DNA from: Ectobius pallidus
Taxonomy: Eukaryota; Arthropoda; Insecta; Blattodea; Ectobiidae
DNA length: 64,000 nucleotides
Direction: 5' to 3'
Assembly (NCBI GenBank): GCA_964059195.1
Contig: CAXKWD010000005.1
Span: 91,959,882 to 92,023,881, forward strand
Part shown: positions 13,601 to 29,100 of the stretch, piece by piece
How positions within the stretch are numbered: position 1 is the stretch's first letter
Layout of the letters: the number at the start of each line of letters is the position of its first letter
Made by a program: the position numbers and the translations under genes
Notes under the pieces: generated by a model
The model's input: the letters and a program-made list of their open reading frames with translations, nothing else
What the model was told of the DNA's origin: nothing
The model's database searches: none

Positions 13601-16600
13601 GTAAAATACGTAATTAAAAAATAACCATGCACAGTTAAGAAATAATTATACTTTCCCTCACCCTACAATATCTTTCCCAGCCCCTAGTAGCAAAAATCCC
13701 TTCCAATACCCTGCAATTTGGTGGAATGGCATGGAGTGTGGACAGCTGTTCTGGAGGATTAAGATGCATGTTTTATGTGTATTCAGTTAACCTTAATAGT
13801 GTTTCTATTCCTGGTATAGAGCTGAGTTGTTTAAATTCACTGCCAAAAGCTTATTATGTACATAATCTTTTTGGTATATGAAGGGAATGACCACTGCAAT
13901 TGATGAAATAGCACGTTTGAAGTGACGTCATTTTCTTTATTTTCCTGAAAGTTATTTTATACCTATCCAAGTGTAGATGACAGCAGCATCTTGGAACTCA
14001 GTTCCTCTACATAAAACAGTTCTCTGGCCAGAATGTAAACCAAACTGGTTGGCACAAACATCGACAGACAAAGAGCTTTCTTGAGGAAAGTTGCCCTAAC
14101 TTTCTTTAGCTGTATTAGTTGTTTCTTGGATAGATAAGACCGTATGCTTTCCATAAAAATCATGGCAACAAATTGTTTCATGTATTTTTGTCAAAGGTAA
14201 CCTTTTGATATAGGCTATTACTGAAAAATTATCTAAATTTTTTACAGAGAAACTGAAGCATAGATATGTCAAAAAAGTCATGAAAATTTGCATTATTTTG
14301 TGATTTAATTATTCACTTTTAAGGGTAAAAAACATGCTTAAAAACAAAGACAACAAAAAGAGTATTATATGAATTATTTGTTTTTATCGCTTTTTAATAA
14401 AAACTAACATCTCTAGTAATAGTTTTTTAATTACATATAGAGTTATTATTTACTTAAAACTAAATACTCAGAAAAAGAAACCATATGCCATCTAATGTTA
14501 AGACTCAAAACTATTGAGCATATGGATAGGCTTATAGCTATGTCTACAGATATATGAATGACACAGGGGTCAGTTGAATCCAAATTTTCTTATGAAGGAC
14601 CACTTTGGGGAAAATATGGCTGTTTGTAAATTCATACTAAATAAATTTGTATTTACCTTGTTTAAGCAGTGAGGAAAATTGTAAATTAGGTGCAGTTTTT
14701 AATTGCCTTTTCTATCCCTTGTACAATAATTTGTTGTTTTGTTTGTGACACAGAATCTTTTACGTACACTAGAGCAAGCACACAAGAATCACAAAGAAGA
14801 AGAAATGAAGTCTCTAGCATTGATACGAGAGAGTAAAGCCAAATGGGAGAAGAAGCACAGAAAGCAAATAGTTGAGCTGGAGAAGCAGTTGGAGGTATGT
14901 AGATTAAGTTTATTGTCCATGAAACTTTCCTTACCATAAACATTCAGAAAACATTCTAATAATTTAATTAATATTTTGCTTGAAATTCGGTAAATAACTT
15001 ATTTCTATATTGACAGTAAAATGTATACCGGTATTTAGTGTGCATTTTATTCGTTTATTAACCTCTCAAGTCAGGAGCTGTGTACATCCTTGCTTGCAGA
15101 ATGTTGTCTAACTCGAGGCAACCCATTCACAAGTAACAAGAACAGTCATAAATTTTCTATCATCTCATTGGTCTTTTTTTTGGGCTATTTAAGCAATGTA
15201 AACTTGAAACACTGTTGCTTCTAGGGGATACACAACTAATTTTTGGAACTTTTCTTCTGTTGGAGTAATCTTCTACAAATTTCGAGGATATATATCCAGA
15301 GGACACACCTACAAATTTTCAATTAATCAGATGTGATAGATTTAAAAAATATATATGTATATTAATTAATCATTCATTAAATAACTACTTTTGATAGTTA
15401 AATTTAATCTTGTTAACCTGTACTTTTGGCATTGGCAGTTTATTCATCTTGATTAGAGGATCAATCTTGTGTATGGTTTTTGTTTTATCATAAAAGCAAT
15501 AACTTAGTAGAAAAAAATTAATTTATATAATCAAATCTGTTAATTTTTTGTGACTAACAACAATAATATATTTTATGGAAAAGGATAACATGAAGCTGAT
15601 ATTCAGTTTTGTTGGTGTAATGATTCTTTATGTTCTGTAGAAATTTCAACAAATTTTGTTTTACTATGAAAAATGATATCTAAATGCTTGAAAAACAAAC
15701 TTTGACAGATCACACTCAAAAGTAAAAATCTGATGTGAAAGTCACATAACTTCCTCTGCCCAAATAAAAGTTAGCAGTATTCACATATCCTTGTACAGAA
15801 TCGCAAGACACAATTTTACGCTAATTATCCTATAAATACCTCTTCTTTCAATGATGCGACTAAAAGCGCAGTCTATATAACAAACTTAAAAAAAAAACAA
15901 ATGACTGCAGACGTTTATTGAACTTTCTGCCGTAAAATATAATTTCCGACATTTATCGAATATTTCCCTCAGATACATCTTTACTCTATGCATGGCCAAC
16001 AATACATCTTTCTCACTTCACATTCTTATATAAAATAAGAGGCCGTGAAAGAGCGCGAATTCAGTTGTTCATCACGTAAGACAAACTTTCTACAAACAGT
16101 GGGTGAACAGTGGGTGGCTTGTAACTCCCCTCAGAGAATTTTCTCGAAAAAATGTTTCAAATAAAAGGTTTAGCTCTTAGTATAAGCAACCTATGTGCAA
16201 AATTTAAAGAAAATCGTTAGAGCCGTTTTCGAGAAAATCGCGAAAAACGAAAATTTCTTCATGTAAAGTCCCCTTAAAAATAAGAGAAAATAGTCGCCAA
16301 TCTTATCCTCACATCTTTAGAAGGTACATGACCCAAATACGAAATTTTGTTTTCATACGATTTTCCGTTTTGGAGCTAGCTTGTTCACAGATATTTTCCA
16401 CACAGACACACAGACACACAGACACACAGACACACAGACACACAGACATGTTTCCAAAAATAGTATTTTTGGATTCAGGGGGCCTTGAAACGTGTATATA
16501 TGCTAAAAACTCAACTTCGAATTTTGGGGTCGAAAACAATACTTCCTCTACCTATAGTACCTATGGTACGGGCAGAGGAAGTAAAAATGAGGGTTTACTA

Positions 16601-19600
16601 TAGCAGGTACTTTTGTCTCTGCAAGAGCTGCTTCGTGTGGTTACGCAGTCCATAGGTTATTCAATTATCAATACTCCCATTGGTTATCGATGATCTGTCA
16701 TCTCATTGTCCTTCCCGCATGATGCTGCTAACGCATTATTTGTCTACATGTGCTCTTGAGTCTCGTGCAAACAGGTCCAACAATGGCTGGGCAAGTTTTT
16801 AATTCCAGACAACTATGAATGGTTAGGTTGCATTCTGTTAGGTTAGGTCTGCCCCACGTAATAATGATAGCAATGACTACCAGAGATCAGCACTATATCC
16901 ATTATGGTGTCACCACTGATTAATTGCCATGTTACCCAGTTCACTGCTCCTCACCTGCAGTGCACCAGCGACCAGTCCATGAATTATGTGAGTATGCATT
17001 ATTTCAAATCGCCATTTTAGGTTAGTTTTGTGGCAACTTCGTGATTTTACTTATATCTAGAATCATCCTACAGAAAATAGGGGAGATTGTAGCTATTGTA
17101 CTTGGATACTTTTACTTTGTTTTTCTTCCACAAAAACTGGCCAAATATGATGTTTCAGAACCTGTATAATCCCTATGTATGCAACTTTTCTTTGTGGGTG
17201 ATTAGTTAATGATCTGACCTATTTAGGGTTTGCCTGTGATAATATACAGGGTTTCCCGTTTATTTTAAAATAACTTTTGCATCTCAAATAGGTTTTGTTT
17301 TTGCTCTGGTATTCAGAATATTTTTCTTAGAATGAAGGTTCTTACCTAATGTAAGCATAGAAGTTTAATTCATGTACCTGCATTATTGTACAAGATACCA
17401 GTGATGCCATCGTTTTTTAAATAGCACCATGTCCTCTGAGTTGCACTCTTTATGAAGAGTTCAAAAATGTATAATAATGCTACTATCCATAACAATAACA
17501 ACAACAAAAGGAAAGATGTGAATGCAGGTACTTTGGTGCTCAAGTGTCAGGTTTCACTTCTCTTACTTGTATGGACATTGTTAGTGCAGTTTCTTTGGAT
17601 GAGCTGAATCAATTGATCAGAATTGATCAATTGAGGGTTTTTACTGCACTGCGCAATTCAAAAAGTTATATATTGCACTCATTTATAGCAAGCAGCTGCT
17701 TTTTACTCCTGTCATGATTGTAAAAAATTTGTTATTTGTTTTCATAATTTGTAATATTGTGGATTGTTATGCCTATAGCAATCTGGACAAGCTTGGATAT
17801 AGTCCTACCAGGTAGAAAGAAACCTGCACGGAACGAAGCTGTGATTACTGCAGCAAGAGCAGCCTTATTCTGTGCAGGTGTCTTTCTAACTTGTAGGACT
17901 GTAGTATGACTGAGTACAGCTCAGTGGTAGAGCAAGAAAGTCCCAGGTTCAATTCCCAACTGATAAGAAATTTTTGCAGAAAGATTATAATTATTCAAAT
18001 CATTATATTTATTGGTATATTTGTATTTTTCTTTATTGAATTTCAGTCTCAGACACAGCGTATCACAGAACTGTGTACCGTGAACAATACACTGATAAAT
18101 AAGCTTGATATCCAAGATGAAGAGCTTAATGCAGCTCAAAGTGAGATTAAATTGCTGCAGACACTGGTGCAAGAGAACAAGAATCACATGGTAAAGGCGC
18201 GAGAGCAAAGTCGGCGTAGCGTTGTTGGGGTAGAATCAAAGCTTGAACAGATAGCTGCTGTGAGTCAGAATCAAGTAGCTACACTGAAAGAACAACTTGC
18301 TGAAGAGGTCAAATTGCGCTCAGAATTGCAGCAGCAAATTAATGAACTGAATAATATTGTCAGAGAGAAGAATTCAGAGGTAAAGTAATAACTTTCGTTA
18401 GTCCTCTTTTCTTAACATATTGTGTCTATATTGCATGTTAGAATGTTTTGATTATTATTAGTACTATAGTACTATAGGCTCTACATCCCTGGAGGGACTA
18501 TGCCTAACATCCAGCCGTGGCACCATCTACCATAGGCGGCAGATGGTAGGACTGGGGGTCATGTGGTCAGCATGCCAACACCCATGGTCGTTAATGCTGG
18601 TTCCCGTGACCGGAGCCGCTACTTCTCAATCAGTTAGCTCCTCAGTTTGTATCACAAGGCTGAGTGAGCCCTGTTCCAGACCTCCCTACCTCAGAAAAAT
18701 CCAAGGAGGCACCGAGGATCGAACCTGGGTCTGCAGATCCATAGTCAGTGACGCTAACCACGAGACCATGCAGGCAGTCAATAAACCTATCACAAAATAG
18801 AAAATTTGATAGTTGCATGTTCTTATTCAAAATATTGTTGGATGCCACCCTTTCATCAGTGATTGTTCGTATAAATCGTTTAGTTTATTTCACAGGATGA
18901 TTTTCAGATAAAAGTTGTGGACTGTCCTGTGTTCAGAATAATACAAGTGCAGAGTGGAAAGGAAAGAATGGAATTAACATAATTTACTGTACTAATAACA
19001 AAAAAGCCTTTTTTAAATTCTTATTTGTATTTTTATCATTTGGCTGGCTGACTGTGTGCTAAGAATCTTACAATGTATGGTCAATCTGCTATTTCAAAAA
19101 TTATACACTAAATGGTATTTTTGTTACTGTTTTAAAACTATAGTTTTAAGTATGAGAACATAAATATATTCTTTAAAAGAACATCTCCCCAGCGTACTGG
19201 AAGATACTAAAGATCCAGAAATGATTACATTACTCTTTACATAAAAAATATTCCGTTGTGAAAGAAAACAAGTTTTATAAGTTTTCACTTGTTATTTAGT
19301 ATTAGTGTACAAAAAACAGATTTCCAGTAACTTTCATTCTTACTAAAATTCAAGATTTAGAAAGTTATAATTAGGGAGCGGATTTCTATGACATGCCATA
19401 TTTTTCCCCTTTGCATTATTTCAGGTTTTCGACTAATTAAAACCAGATTCCAAGCATCCTGGTGAAAATGGAACGGCTTTTATTGTGCATATAACTGCAT
19501 ATTTTGGAAATTTTCAACTATTGTAGCATATTTAGTATGAATATGCATATTTAGGTCATATTTTTGGCATATTTGTGTGCATATTAAAGAAATTTTGTAG

Positions 19601-20157
19601 TTTCATATCATATTTTGTAAATTTTGCATTATAATCATACTTTTTGAGATTTTACAGATATTTTAAATAATTAACACTATATTTTAATAAAATGTATTGT
19701 AATGAAATTTTTTAATAAAATATACACAATGTGTAAGTGGTAAAGTCATATTTTAAATTTTATTGGTCATATTTTAATTTTTTTAGGTCATAAATGCATG
19801 CATATATCCTATTTTTTAGGTCATAGAAATCCGCCCCCTAGTTATAATACAATAGAGAATGCAGCTAGAAGAACAAATGTTTTCAGTAGATAATAATAAT
19901 ATGGATTTTTTTTTTTTTTTCACGATTTATTTTAGCATCAATCTGAATCAGCAGAAATAATTCACTTAAAGAATGAGTTGCAACAACAGAGAGAACAGTG
20001 CAAGGAATTGGAGCAAAAAGTTATTTTCCTTAGAGACAAAGCAGATACTGCTGTCAGAAATCAAGAACTGGCCACCAAAACACTTGTTGCAGAGTTAGAA
20101 AAGAAGTTACGCAGAGAGAAAGAGGAATGTCGTGAGTTAAAATCCAAACTTGTGGTG

Positions 20158-20190
<33 letters not shown>

Positions 20191-23100
20191 TAGAAAGTGT
20201 ACAGCATAGTTTAATTGTTCATAATACTCTCAGTGCCAAATTTTTAGTTGTAATTTATATATAAATGTGTGTTAAGAACTATTAATGAAATTTTTAAATG
20301 CAAGCCCTGCTGTTATCTTTTTCTCGACCCTATGGTAGTTCAGTGATAGCCCCATATGAGCACTGATGCATATATACTGCTGTAGCAGTAAAAGAGTTAA
20401 GCTATCTGTGGCTTTATTCCATTCAATTGCAAACTCATGCAAATATTAGACTGTGCATAGCATGAAGGGATGGAGGGACATTTATTTCTTTATTCATTTA
20501 CTGCATGAGTAGCCTAAACTGTTATAATTATTATTTTTTAAATTATTTATTTAATTATTTAATAATAACACTTGAACTTCATGAGGCAAGGTTCATTAAA
20601 GCATTGTTTAAAGATTTGGTGGAAAGGTGTTTGTAAAATAAGATATTTATCATATTCCAAATGTATTGATTCCTTCATACATTCATGCCTACATTAGCAT
20701 ACTATAAAAATATGTCGATATTTATTATGAAAGACTCAAATTTTAAAAAGTGGTTATATCACTGTCATTTTCCAAGGCTTTTAGTGCCTTTTTCTCTGCC
20801 TATTTTGAACTTTCTTAGTGCCTAACATCTGCTGATCTCTGTTCATGACTATTAGAACAGCATTACGCTTTTCTGCTTCTTTTGTTACAGAGCTTGGAAG
20901 GTGAATTGAGTGAGTCCATATTGTCTCAAGAAAGTGCCGTTTCCGCTAGAGATACAGAGCGTGAGGCTCATGTAGCTATGTTGGAGAAGGAGTTGAAGCA
21001 GGCCAGTTCTGAAAAAATGAAATTAATTCATCGACTTCAGGAAGCTAAACATAAAGAAGGTGCATACTTATATTTTATGAATTCAACTGTTAATAAAGGG
21101 GGGTTCTTTGAGGGGTTCAGGCAACTGTCTGTCTACAGGTTCAGTGATGGGGAGTAATTGAGTATAAAAGTAATTGAACTACAGTAATGATTCCCTTTTT
21201 TTCCCACTTACTTGTAATCGTTACTTTTTGAAAAATGTAATTTTTACTCATAATTTACTTCTGGAAATAAACAGGAAAACGTTACATTTTAGTAATCGAA
21301 ATGAGAATTTGGTAATGTTGCTTTCTTCCCACTTGTGATCTTTTTAAAGCAAAGATAAAGCTCTTTACAGTTGCTGTGGTATTGCTTTACAGTCGCTGCA
21401 ACGGTGGTGAAGCGAAGTCAAATCTGGCTTTTGCTGCATGGACTGTCATAGCCAAGAAGATTCTCTTGTCAACTCCGGCTGCAAAAGCCTACGATCACAT
21501 AACATTAGAACAATATTATTAGATCTTGACTTTCCAAAGTCATAGTCAAAATCCTGAAAGTAATGTCTATGAATAGGACTTTATACAAAGTTAAACTTTG
21601 CTTTGAAAGTCTATTTTAGGAAGTCAACAATAATGAACAATTTAGTCTCACGTTAAACTAGTATCCTTCACAGCTATCAATAAAAAAAATATTCTTTAAG
21701 TGTAAGTCACTTCATGAATACGACCCTTAATGTTAATTTGTTAAATATTCATTAATGGGAAAAGCTTTGTTGTTGATAATATTCACCGTACTTGATTTGT
21801 TTCTGTATGTGAAAAAGAGCAAAAGTAACATAGGTTTGTGTTATTATTTCAGAGGAAGATAACCGCAAGTTAGAGACATTAGAAGGTCTGTTGGAACGTC
21901 TAGAACAGGGACTGGCTCGGTTAGAAGAAGAAAACCAGAAGTTGAAGAGAGAAAGCAAGCAAGGAGTTGATGTACCAGATTCCAGCACTCTTGTGAAAGA
22001 ATTGGAACAACAGAAAATAATGCTTGTGGCTCAGGTTGAGAAGTTAGAAACACAGGTTGAGAAAGCGAGAGAGGTATCTTTCCAGGATAGACAAGCTGCC
22101 AAGACAGCTCAGGAACAGCTTTGGAAAGTATGTCTTTTTATTCTTTCTATGTCTGTTACAGCAATTTGTAATATTAATCATAACTTGAAAAGGTCAATAT
22201 TTTTCTAGAATTTGGTACTGACCTTTATAAAATTACTATATTTTCTTGAATACCCCACACCATCCAGTTTTTCTAAATCGATGTTGAAAAAGAGAGAAAG
22301 AAGGCTTTTTCAAAGAGAAAGAACAAGAAGATGGCTACAGAGCTAGTAGCAGCCAAATGCTCGAACTACATCAACTCCTTCATCCAGTTGGATTCCTGAG
22401 AAAGCATCATAAATAACAAATGCCGGAAAAACCTCAAGTCTTTTATTAAGAAAAATAATGCCTATACATTAATTAAATGGTTAAACCTTAACAATTAACC
22501 AGGATACACAAATATTCCTTGTTCGACAACTAGAAAGAAATTTTACTGATACCTTAACCTTATTGTAATCGTATTTTCAGTTATATTACTAAATTTTTTG
22601 ATGTGTAAACTTTTTTTAAAAGAAAAACTAAAAAATTACAAATTTATTTTCTTAATTTTATTTAATTAAAAAGTAAATATAAATTAAAAGTGACTTTACA
22701 AATACGAATCTAAAATAAAATAATAAATAGCAAACTAAGTACAAAAACTTATATATACTTTAGTCTTTCACGGTTGGAGAAAAAATGTTGGATTTTATCT
22801 GTCATTGTCAGTCACTGCTTCTCAGTGCTTTGTCTTCAACTGCTGTAGACTTTTTCATTAGCTGAAAATATGTGAATATGAGATCCAGTAATATTCACAT
22901 GTTCCAAAAAATACAAATTCCCTAGTCACCCTTGCAATTAAGAACTAGATTACGCCTTTTCTTAACCCTTCCTTGTGTGTGCTGCTAACATGACATCAGT
23001 GGCTGGGAGGCAGTGGTCTTAACTCAAAGTCTTCGAAGGGCCATTTTGTAGATTTATTATTAGAATCATGGAAGATCACACGAGAAAGTGACAAATTTTA

Positions 23101-26100
23101 CGTGAAGTAAGAACCTTCATTCAGCCAATAATCTGGGGAGTTATTAACATTAGACACTCAAAAAATTTGACATACCTATAGCCATAGACAGAAATAATTC
23201 TGAGCCCTATGAAATTTATGCTTTAAACATCTACACTAGATGCAAATACAAACTTTATCTCTGTGTACATTATTTGTTTACACAGGGTTGGTATGTTTAA
23301 AACAAGTGCTTGTGTTTTTTTAAAGTTTGTTTAAAACTTTTTAAACAATCTGTTTTAAACATTTTTTTTAGCATATGTTTAAATCGTTTTTTAATTGCGT
23401 GTTATATTTAATTATGAAGACAATTTACATTTTGTCAAGTCAGTGACACCCTGTTAGTGTTGTAAACAGAAAACAAAAAAAAACTAGGGCCAGAATACCA
23501 GAAAATCTTGTGAGGTGGTGTCTTTTGTATCCTTTTCCTCCAGACTTCTCTATCCTCTGTCGCCAGCTTCCAGTTTCTGATTTTGAGTAATTGATTTGAA
23601 TTTTTTCTGACTGCATCCTACCATCTATTTTGTGGTCTTCCTTTTTAAAGAAAGAGATTATTAATATTAAATATTGAATGTGTCAATTTGGCAACACTGT
23701 AGTAGGATATCCCTTGTAAGTTTGATAATGTAAGGCGGCTAAGACCACGTAAAGCATGGTGAAAGTCAATCATCAGTTGAGCAGTAAAGGCAGTAATTAA
23801 ACAGTATATAATCAATAAGAATATTCTTCTTCACACATATTTTGTAAGTCACAACTTACCAAAAGGACGATCGTTACGGTGAGTGACTTCTCACCATCAT
23901 CAGCTGTTCTCAACTGGCGTGTTTCCTTCTTTATCCACCAAATGAATATTCTTATTGATTATATATACCTAGGTAATATACACTTCACAATGTTTTCCCG
24001 ATTAATTTAATCAAAATTAAACAGTAGTTTGTATTATTTTTTATTAATCATGAACTATTAAATCATAAACAAATACTACTGGTACAAAATGTATTTTCAA
24101 ATACTATTAAGTCTACAACTCGTAAATCTTGAACATCTTAGCACAGGGTGTCATTGGATTGACAAAATGTCAATTGTCTGCATAATTAAATTTAATACCC
24201 AATTAAAAAGTGTTATAAATATATGCTAAAGATGTTTAAAACAAATTGTTTAAAATGTTTTAAACATTTCAACTGTATATATGTATATAATAGGCCCTAT
24301 ACATTAAAATGGTTGGTTTAAAAAAACACGTTTAAAACAACCAACATTGTTGTTCACATATAAAACGTTTTTTTTTGTTCTTTTTAAAAAAAAAAAAAAA
24401 AGTATTTTTCCAACCTGTGTTTACATTATGTTAAGCATTTGATGTTGTACCATATTGTTAATGTTTTATGAAAAAACACTGCTTTCATGGGGCATGTTTC
24501 TAGTTTTCTGAAAATGTATTTCATAATTTGTATTAATTCTATATCATTTAGGCTACTAGTAATTTGTCATACACATTTGTACAAGTGATTTTTACTTTAT
24601 TCTTAATCAGTTAACATACATTGTTCTTTGGACTAAATGAGGTAAAAGCTCTTAAAATTCTTCCAGGTATTTGCTGTCCCAACCTAAATCTTGAGTAGCA
24701 CTGATTGCTGCATAAATTAGCTTTCTGCTCGTTGTTCTACAACATGTGAAAGATTAATTAACATAGTATATGACTTGATTGTTCTGTATTAAGACTTTTC
24801 ATGTTTAAATGTCGTATTGAGTGTATTCTTGTTTGTAGAAAGAAAAGGAACTTTCTGATGCAAAAATAGACCTGCGCATTGCTCAGCGAGAGGCAAAGAC
24901 TGCAGAAGAGCAGGTAAAAGTTCTGCAAGAAGAAAAACAAAAGTGGATGGAGAAGTTTCAGACTGAAAAGAACAATCATGCTATCCAGCTGCAAGCAGAG
25001 CGAGATAAGTTGGATCAGCTTCATGACCAAATTTCAGCATTGCAAAATGAGTTACAAGAAGTCCATCGAAAAGAGGAAGCTGCAAAAATGCAGGTTGATG
25101 TAAGTTGAATGATCTTACATGTGCTGTAATGTAATGTAACCAACCTCCATTTTCAGTTTTAGTAACAATAGTTAATCATGAATTATTTGAATTTTTCTTG
25201 GCGGATACGATTGATAAGTTCTTCAGAAGCTATCAGCCAAGACTTCGACTCAGCTGATAGCCCATAAAGAACTTATCGATAGTTAATTATGATTCTAGTT
25301 AATTTTGCAAAAGGTTAGGTGGTAATTTTAAAAGATGTGCAGTGGAAGTTGTTCAATCAGGGCCGTAGCAAGGTCCTTCTGCGCCCTTGGCGAGTCTGAC
25401 AAATCTGCGCCCTCCAATACTGGGGGGTAATTTTTTTTTTTTTTAATTTCTGTAAAATTGTTTATTATTTTAATATAAAAACACTGTTATTATCAAAGAA
25501 AACCTAAACCTCAATTTGAAAATGAACTAAGTGTTGGACTTTCAAGGTACTAAAACCTTATTTTCAGACGATTGAACTACTTAAAAAATAATTAATTCAT
25601 AAAATCTAGAATTTTTATTGCTTGATAAATTGCACCTGTCTAAAAACGGTGGTATTTTTCATGGTTAATTTTGCGCCCTCTTTACACCTGCGCCCTTGGC
25701 AGGGGCCCATCTCGCCACCGCCTAGCTACGGCCCTGTGTTTTATGGTGATTTTATGAAAGCTTAAGGTAATGTGATTGCATGGAATTGATAAGAGAAGTA
25801 TATTTTATTATAGAATGTGCTACATCCCCACCTCCAGTTATTTTAATGACACATCAATATTTGTTTGCCATAATAACCACCCTAGTGAAAAGATAATATG
25901 AAACAATGTAATTGTTCTTGCCTCCACCTCTTCTCTCTATGAAAATGTAACTGGCCGCTCATCAATTTGCTGTAAATACTTAAAGAACCAGTGTTTGTCA
26001 TTTCTGTATGACTGCAACATTTGTTTTCTTGGCACTAACAATACATCATTTTGAAATTAGTAAATCAACCCTCTGAATTCTTGATATTTTTCTCAAAATT

Positions 26101-29100
26101 TGCACAGCAACCCAGTAGTGCATCTTATCCCTGATGTAATATGTGCTAGGACAGAGAGTTCACAATAAGCATAACATTCTACAAAAATATCTGCCCCAAA
26201 TAACGCACTACTTCCTCAGCTGTTTTAGTGCCCATGCTAAGATTCAAAGAAGCCTGCTCCAGGATATCTTTCCTTCCCTCAGTCCTTCCTTTCTTTCAGT
26301 TCTTTTCTTCTTAATTATGAAAATTTTATATCTTATGTAATTACTCTTTAAGGGGGTAGTTACATCTTATGATCTTTGAAAACTGGTTTTTAAAAATATG
26401 CAGCCCATTTTAAAGTTCATTTTGGTGCAAAAATTATTTAAATATCTGCATTATTTTTAAAAATATGAGTTTAAGTGCAAGATGCTGTTCTTTGCTATAC
26501 AGAGACTAGCTTAAAAGACCCGGCGTCGCCCGGGTTTTGTATTTTGTAAGTGGAAATTAACATATGAAGGATTTTCAATTTTAAATTCTAGGTCCTTATA
26601 TAGGCATTTATAATTTGAAATAGGAAGAACGACTTATTACACTCAAACTATTCCCTCAGAAAACGCTTGATATAGTTTTTTATGGCTCATAGAGGATCTA
26701 GAATTTTGCATCCCATCGCTTGTACAGTGCACAGCAAGCCTGGTAGAGGTTTAAATAAGAAGAAACAGAAATTCCAGTAACATAAAATTGTAATATCGAG
26801 GCGGGAAATTTCCCACTCTTATGTTACCACAAAACCGTTTTGGAGATGAAATTAAACAGAAAGCATTAAAGCTTTCATACTTTTCTCTCCAAAAACCTGC
26901 GATATAATATAATAATATACACATTACCATACCTCGTTTTGTTTTCTCTATGTCCAGGGTAGAGAAAGTTATGTGATTCCATTATTTTAGTGGATTTCAT
27001 TCTGTAATATTTATTTATAACATGAATTATTTTGATAACTTCTCTTATTTGTCAAAAGTGCATTTCATTTGTTTTTTCCAAGTCCACCTGATACCATTTG
27101 GCAACAATATATTCTGTGATTTGGAATTGATAATTATATGTAAAAAGGGATTAAGTATTTTCAAAAACATTTAATTTTTGGCCTTTAGAATCAGAATTTT
27201 TCAAAATCCTTTCTTAGTGAGCACCTACATTATGCAACGAAGGTACTGTCAAAATTCCAAGTCTCTACCTGTTATAGTTTAGGCTGTACGTTGATTCCTG
27301 TCATTCAGTCAATCAGTCAGTCATTCGTTCAGTCAGTCAGGACAAAGCCTTTTATATATATAGAGATAACAGTTACCTCTGTAATTTACTGTTATGTGTT
27401 TAAGACACTTTTCTTGCAGACTACAGTTTCTCATTTTTAAGCTTTAAAATGATGACCCCCCCCCCCCCCCCCCAAAAAAAAAAATCTTTGAGTTTGGGAA
27501 ACAAGTAACTGCCATTTTGAATAATTCATTTATAAATTTAAATGGACATTAAAAATTTAAAAACGGTCTTAATATGTTTCTAAAAGCCTGGGTTTTCAGT
27601 GCATTAATTTGCACTGTATGAGCCATGTACACTAAGGGGAAAGAAAAAAATATTGAACACGGTCTATACTTCGGTGCTTTAAGCACTATCTGCCCCAAAA
27701 ATTTTATTTTTTATGTAAAAAGTATCTTGCATGCGTTTTATATTGAAAACTAATATCATTCCTTTTCTTTCTTTATTTCCTAGCTGGAGAAAGCATTATT
27801 ACATGAAAAGAGTAAGGAACTTGATTCATTAAAGATAACAGTGCAAGCTCTAAACTGTGATTTAACTTCTGCAAATAAGCAAGTAGATCAGCTGGAGCGG
27901 AAGGTGGCAGATCTGCAAAAGGAAGTGAAACAGCTAAATGACAGTCTGCATGATGTAAGGAGCGAAAAAACGTTGCTTGAAAATGAATTAGATGAATTGA
28001 AGAGAAAGGCCAGCAATCTCGAAGTGGTAAGTACAATGCTGTTTCTTATATTAACGTAGGCTATAGTGTATAAATACTGTAACAACTTGACAGATAACCA
28101 GCTTCAGAACAGACTGGATAACCGTAGTCTAATCTAATCCAGAATCAATGCATTGATAGTGTTGTGCTAATGAAATTGACAGTATTTTAAGTGCAATTTT
28201 TTTTACAGTGAAGTGATACTATAAATGGAATAATAGTATATGGTTGGTTTTTTTACACTCAACTTCACTTGCGTGTCAGACATTAGCTAGTGATTGAAAC
28301 CATGGTTCTAGAAAAAAGAAAGAAGAAGAAAAAAAGACAAGTTATGAAGTTGAGTGTAAAAAAACGGACCATACAGTATCGTTTCATTTAAAAAGAATTT
28401 GCTTTCAAATATGAAAAAGCAGTTTTGATTTTTTTAAATCTATGTATCAATATTGAATTATGTTGAAACATAAGCATATAGCCAAGAATTTAAGGTTAAG
28501 ATTTCAAGGTAATGCAGATATTTTCTATTTAATATAATTCACATTTGCCATTACCTGTGCTAACGTAATTAATAAATTTTCATGTAATCTTGTTTGCCTT
28601 AGTGAGTATAAGGAATTATTTCGTGTAACATTGAATACTTTCATGCTTAAGAGAGCGGCCATCTTTGTTTATAAGCATAGTTCATCAAAAGCTCACTAGA
28701 GGTGCTGTGATCGATTCAGCACCGCAAACATAACACGAATTAAGCCGAAACTAGCTCAGCGCTTGAAATCTAGCGAATTATGAATTTCGATACATTGTGT
28801 GATCGGAATTTAGAAACTTCATGCGGATTCATAAAGAAGGTGATCAAAATTCATGCAGTAAATGAATGCAACATTTTCCATACGTTAAATCAATAGTTTT
28901 CCGTAATGACGTTTCAGCATGAAGCTTGTCAAATATTTCTAAATTCACTCATTGGAAAACGCAAACACGGATCTTACTACGACACTCGTCCTTAACCTCA
29001 CTTATTCATACATAATTTCAGTACATAGACTGTTTGACTAAACAATTAAGGGACAAGTCTTTGTCTTTAATTAGGGACTTCAACTAATGAATTTTATGGT

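Larger units (their letters stand above)
23281..24419. mobile_element. Long-TIR DNA element, unclassified
   Basis: CACAGGGTTGGTATGTTTAA at the left is mirrored by TATTTTTCCAACCTGTG at the right, with TTTA on both flanks (23277-23280, 24420-24423). Inverted similarity extends inward about 170-270 bp, for example GACAAAATGTCAATTGTCTG against its inverse near 23420. The interior holds a nested Penelope-like element (23807-24014) and a possible non-LTR fragment near 23500-23650. Confidence 0.65.

Noticed and set aside
16309..16603. ORFs on both strands across the CACACAGA repeat
   Set aside because: The open frames come from the microsatellite.
17906..18046. 5' extension of the coiled-coil exon as coding sequence
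   Set aside because: It crosses a tRNA-like repeat and a polypyrimidine tract ending in TTTCAG, and the previous exon joins 18047 in phase 0.
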